NCBI GenBank assembly: GCA_028279215.1
Contig: JANQOF010000026.1
Location: 186,001-250,000, forward strand
From: Pirellulales bacterium
Lineage (GTDB): Bacteria > Planctomycetota > Planctomycetia > Pirellulales > Lacipirellulaceae
Direction of reading: 5' to 3'
Length of the DNA stretch: 64,000 bases
In this document: piece by piece, positions 62,046 to 64,000 of the stretch
How positions within the stretch are numbered: the first letter of the stretch is position 1
Layout of the letters: the number at the start of each line of letters is the position of its first letter
Position numbers and translations under genes: made by a program
Notes under the pieces: generated by a model
Seen by the model: the letters and a program-made list of their open reading frames with translations, nothing else
Databases searched by the model: none
Told to the model about the DNA's origin: nothing

Positions 62046-62738
62046 ATGCTCCGAATTGAATCGATTCATAAGGATTACCCCCGTGGACGCAGTGTTGTCC
62101 GTGCGCTGCATCCAACCTCGATGACCGCGAGTAAAGGTGAGCTTATAGCAATCGTTGGTCCAAGTGGGAGCGGCAAGTCGACACTGCTGTCGATGATCGG
62201 TGGGATGCTCTCACCCACCTCCGGCCGCATAGTATTTGAGGGAAAGTCGCTGTATGAGATCAGCGTTACGCAACGATCGCGATTGCGCAACGACCAGATC
62301 GGTTTTCTATTCCAGAGTTTCAATCTTGTTCCCTACCTAACCGCCGTCGAAAATGTGCAGTTGCCGATGACTTTCTATGGATCCGATCGAGTCAGTCAGC
62401 GGAACGAGGCGCGACGGCTGCTCGAAGAGTTCGGCTTGGCTGGGCGCCTAGACCACAAGCCAACCGAGTTGAGTGCTGGACAGCAGCAACGCGTTGCATT
62501 GGCGCGGACTCTTGCGATCCGGCCGAATCTGATTCTTGCAGACGAGCCTACCGGAAATCTAGATCCCGAGTCACGTGACATGGTGATCCGGACATTGCAC
62601 GATCTTTGTGATGAGGGTCGAACCACTATTCTCGTGACTCACGACGAGACGGTTTCGGCTTCAGCTCATCGTGTGTTGCGTATTCGGGAGGGCCATACTT
62701 CGGCAGCCTCGCCAAATCGGTCGTGCGGCGCCGCCTGA
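62046..62738 (+). CDS. ABC transporter ATP-binding protein (LolD/MacB type)
   Basis: [55 protein letters not shown]. Confidence 0.96.
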   Translation: MLRIESIHKDYPRGRSVVRALHPTSMTASKGELIAIVGPSGSGKSTLLSMIGGMLSPTSGRIVFEGKSLYEISVTQRSRLRNDQIGFLFQSFNLVPYLTAVENVQLPMTFYGSDRVSQRNEARRLLEEFGLAGRLDHKPTELSAGQQQRVALARTLAIRPNLILADEPTGNLDPESRDMVIRTLHDLCDEGRTTILVTHDETVSASAHRVLRIREGHTSAASPNRSCGAA

Positions 62739-62886
62739 GCCCGTGTGCTGTTTGCAAAGAACGTGCTGGGGCATGCCAGTGTTGTTCCGTCGATGAAGCG
62801 ATAGACGCGCTTCTCTCCCAAGGGTTCTTAGCGTGATTGCCCCTTCGGCTAGCAGATTGCACTTGCGAACTGCGTCGCTCCGATCA

Positions 62887-63477
62887 TCAATAACAGCGAG
62901 TGCGAACGACCGAACGCCAACGTCCAGAAGGGGCGATCACCGGCAAACAGGCCGGGGGATCGGGTATGGTCACTGCGGGCGACTCGATCTCGCCAAGGAC
63001 GTTACCCAAATACAACCCGTCCGGAGCGAGATTGGCAATGAAGTACGGGAGCGGCTCGGCGTCAAGTGGACTCGTGAAGGTAAAACTGCCTTTTCTGCCA
63101 ACAGGTATATCGTATTGCGGCTCGCACGATACGAAGGCTAGCCCAAAAGGATCTTCAAGCGGGTTATAATCACCTTCCCATCCTATCGGCCCCCGAAGGG
63201 ATTCTAGATTCGCCGCTGGCCCAACGTTCAAGACAAAAGCGTTAATGTTGACGCCGCTGTTTGACGCATTTTCAATCTTGTAGACATATTCGATACGGCC
63301 GCTGCGAGTCGGCTTGGTTTCGAGTGAAATGTTCGCGATAAGTTCGGCTTGCGCTAGAGTTGTGTCACAGGCGATACACGAAGAATCTGTCGCGCAGTTT
63401 CCGCCTACCGTGGACTTGTTGGCAATTCGACGCGACTTCATGTTGAACTCCATTGTCAAAGTTCCAGTAACGTACAC
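62887..63477 (-). CDS. Hypothetical protein with degraded PEP-CTERM-like C-terminus
   Basis: Beta-rich body (IEYVYKIENASNSGVNINAFVLNVGPAANLESLRGPIGWEGDYNPLEDPFGLAFVS); ends AVTIPDPPACLPVIAPSGRWRSVVRTRCY. Confidence 0.45.
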   Translation of the reverse strand: MYVTGTLTMEFNMKSRRIANKSTVGGNCATDSSCIACDTTLAQAELIANISLETKPTRSGRIEYVYKIENASNSGVNINAFVLNVGPAANLESLRGPIGWEGDYNPLEDPFGLAFVSCEPQYDIPVGRKGSFTFTSPLDAEPLPYFIANLAPDGLYLGNVLGEIESPAVTIPDPPACLPVIAPSGRWRSVVRTRCY

Positions 63478-63723
63478 ATCTGGTTACTCCTTCAGCAACT
63501 GGAAACCGACGAACGGCGATATTCTCAGCATCAAGTTGGGACAGTGCACTTCCCACTTGAGTCGTTGTGCGTATCGATTGTTGTAAGTAGCACGAGGTTT
63601 GGCCAAGCCGATTTGGTAGCATTCGGAGGACGTCTGCATATTGGTCGAAGCAGACACAGGCAGCCTTTTATTGCAATCCGATTGCAGGTACTATCTTATT
63701 GTGCATGTCGTCCGCAGTCAAAT

Positions 63724-63981
63724 ATGGCTTCGATTTGGGAGATACTAGAACTCATGCAAAAACCAAGAGAAGTCCTCGACCGCTACTATCTCGATGCGCG
63801 TTGCCAATTGTTGGAGATAGCGGCCATGCTAGATCGCTACGATCGATCGCGCGATGGTGTGGTAGAGTCACAAGACAAACGTATTGAGCTGATGTACGAG
63901 TCATTGGCAATGCTTGCCGAGCGCGAGACAACACCTAACCGAAGCGAACGTCTATTGCACCACTTTTCTGAGCCAGTGTGA
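63724..63981 (+). CDS. Small helical conserved-looking protein (85 aa)
   Basis: IWEILELMQKPREVLDRYYLDARCQLLEIAAMLDRYDRSRDG...; downstream of the ABC permease/ATPase pair. Confidence 0.6.
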   Translation: MASIWEILELMQKPREVLDRYYLDARCQLLEIAAMLDRYDRSRDGVVESQDKRIELMYESLAMLAERETTPNRSERLLHHFSEPV

Positions 63982-64000
63982 TTCCTAATGTCACAATTCA

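Overview
The window looks like a chromosomal segment from a planctomycete, probably Pirellulales-like. The lineage is inferred from family content: DUF1549/DUF1553 and PSCyt-type cytochrome/WD40 proteins, sulfatases, DUF1559 and PEP-CTERM proteins. 0-6 kb: PSCyt/WD40-type surface proteins. 5.8-10.5 kb: SRP RNA, dnaX, ybaB-like, rpoN and a CAT-anticodon tRNA. 10.7-13.8 kb: a sulfatase and two CBS-pair proteins. 14-28.4 kb: a long co-directional array of phaA, phaB, a short phaE-like gene, class III phaC, an ABC1 kinase, mce, mutA, mutB, meaB and a complete Na+-pumping methylmalonyl-CoA decarboxylase set. 28.4-33.1 kb: an accessory insert with palindromic repeats, a His-rich exported protein, a DUF1559 pseudopilin and two tandem, apparently related PEP-CTERM proteins. 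33.1-46.6 kb, mostly minus strand: propionyl-CoA carboxylase, a PyrD-like protein, PFOR, a phasin, PhaR, a phasin-SDR fusion and NfnAB. 47-56 kb: an MMPL transporter, a sulfatase, a J-domain/LRR protein, an EcsC protein, an amidase and a YjbQ protein. 56-64 kb: a small conserved-looking protein, an ECF sigma/anti-sigma-like pair, an orphan integrase-tail-like ORF, and a thioredoxin-like/ABC permease/ATPase/small helical protein cluster. The best candidates for something under-described are the His-rich/DUF1559/paired PEP-CTERM cassette (29.7-33.05 kb), the phasin-SDR fusion with a possible internal start (42.8-44.0 kb), the linked PHA/propionyl-CoA/ferredoxin neighbourhood, and the 59.8-64 kb transporter cluster. 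No CRISPR array, transposase or prophage was recognised. All calls come from reading the sequence and supplied ORF translations; no database search was run.
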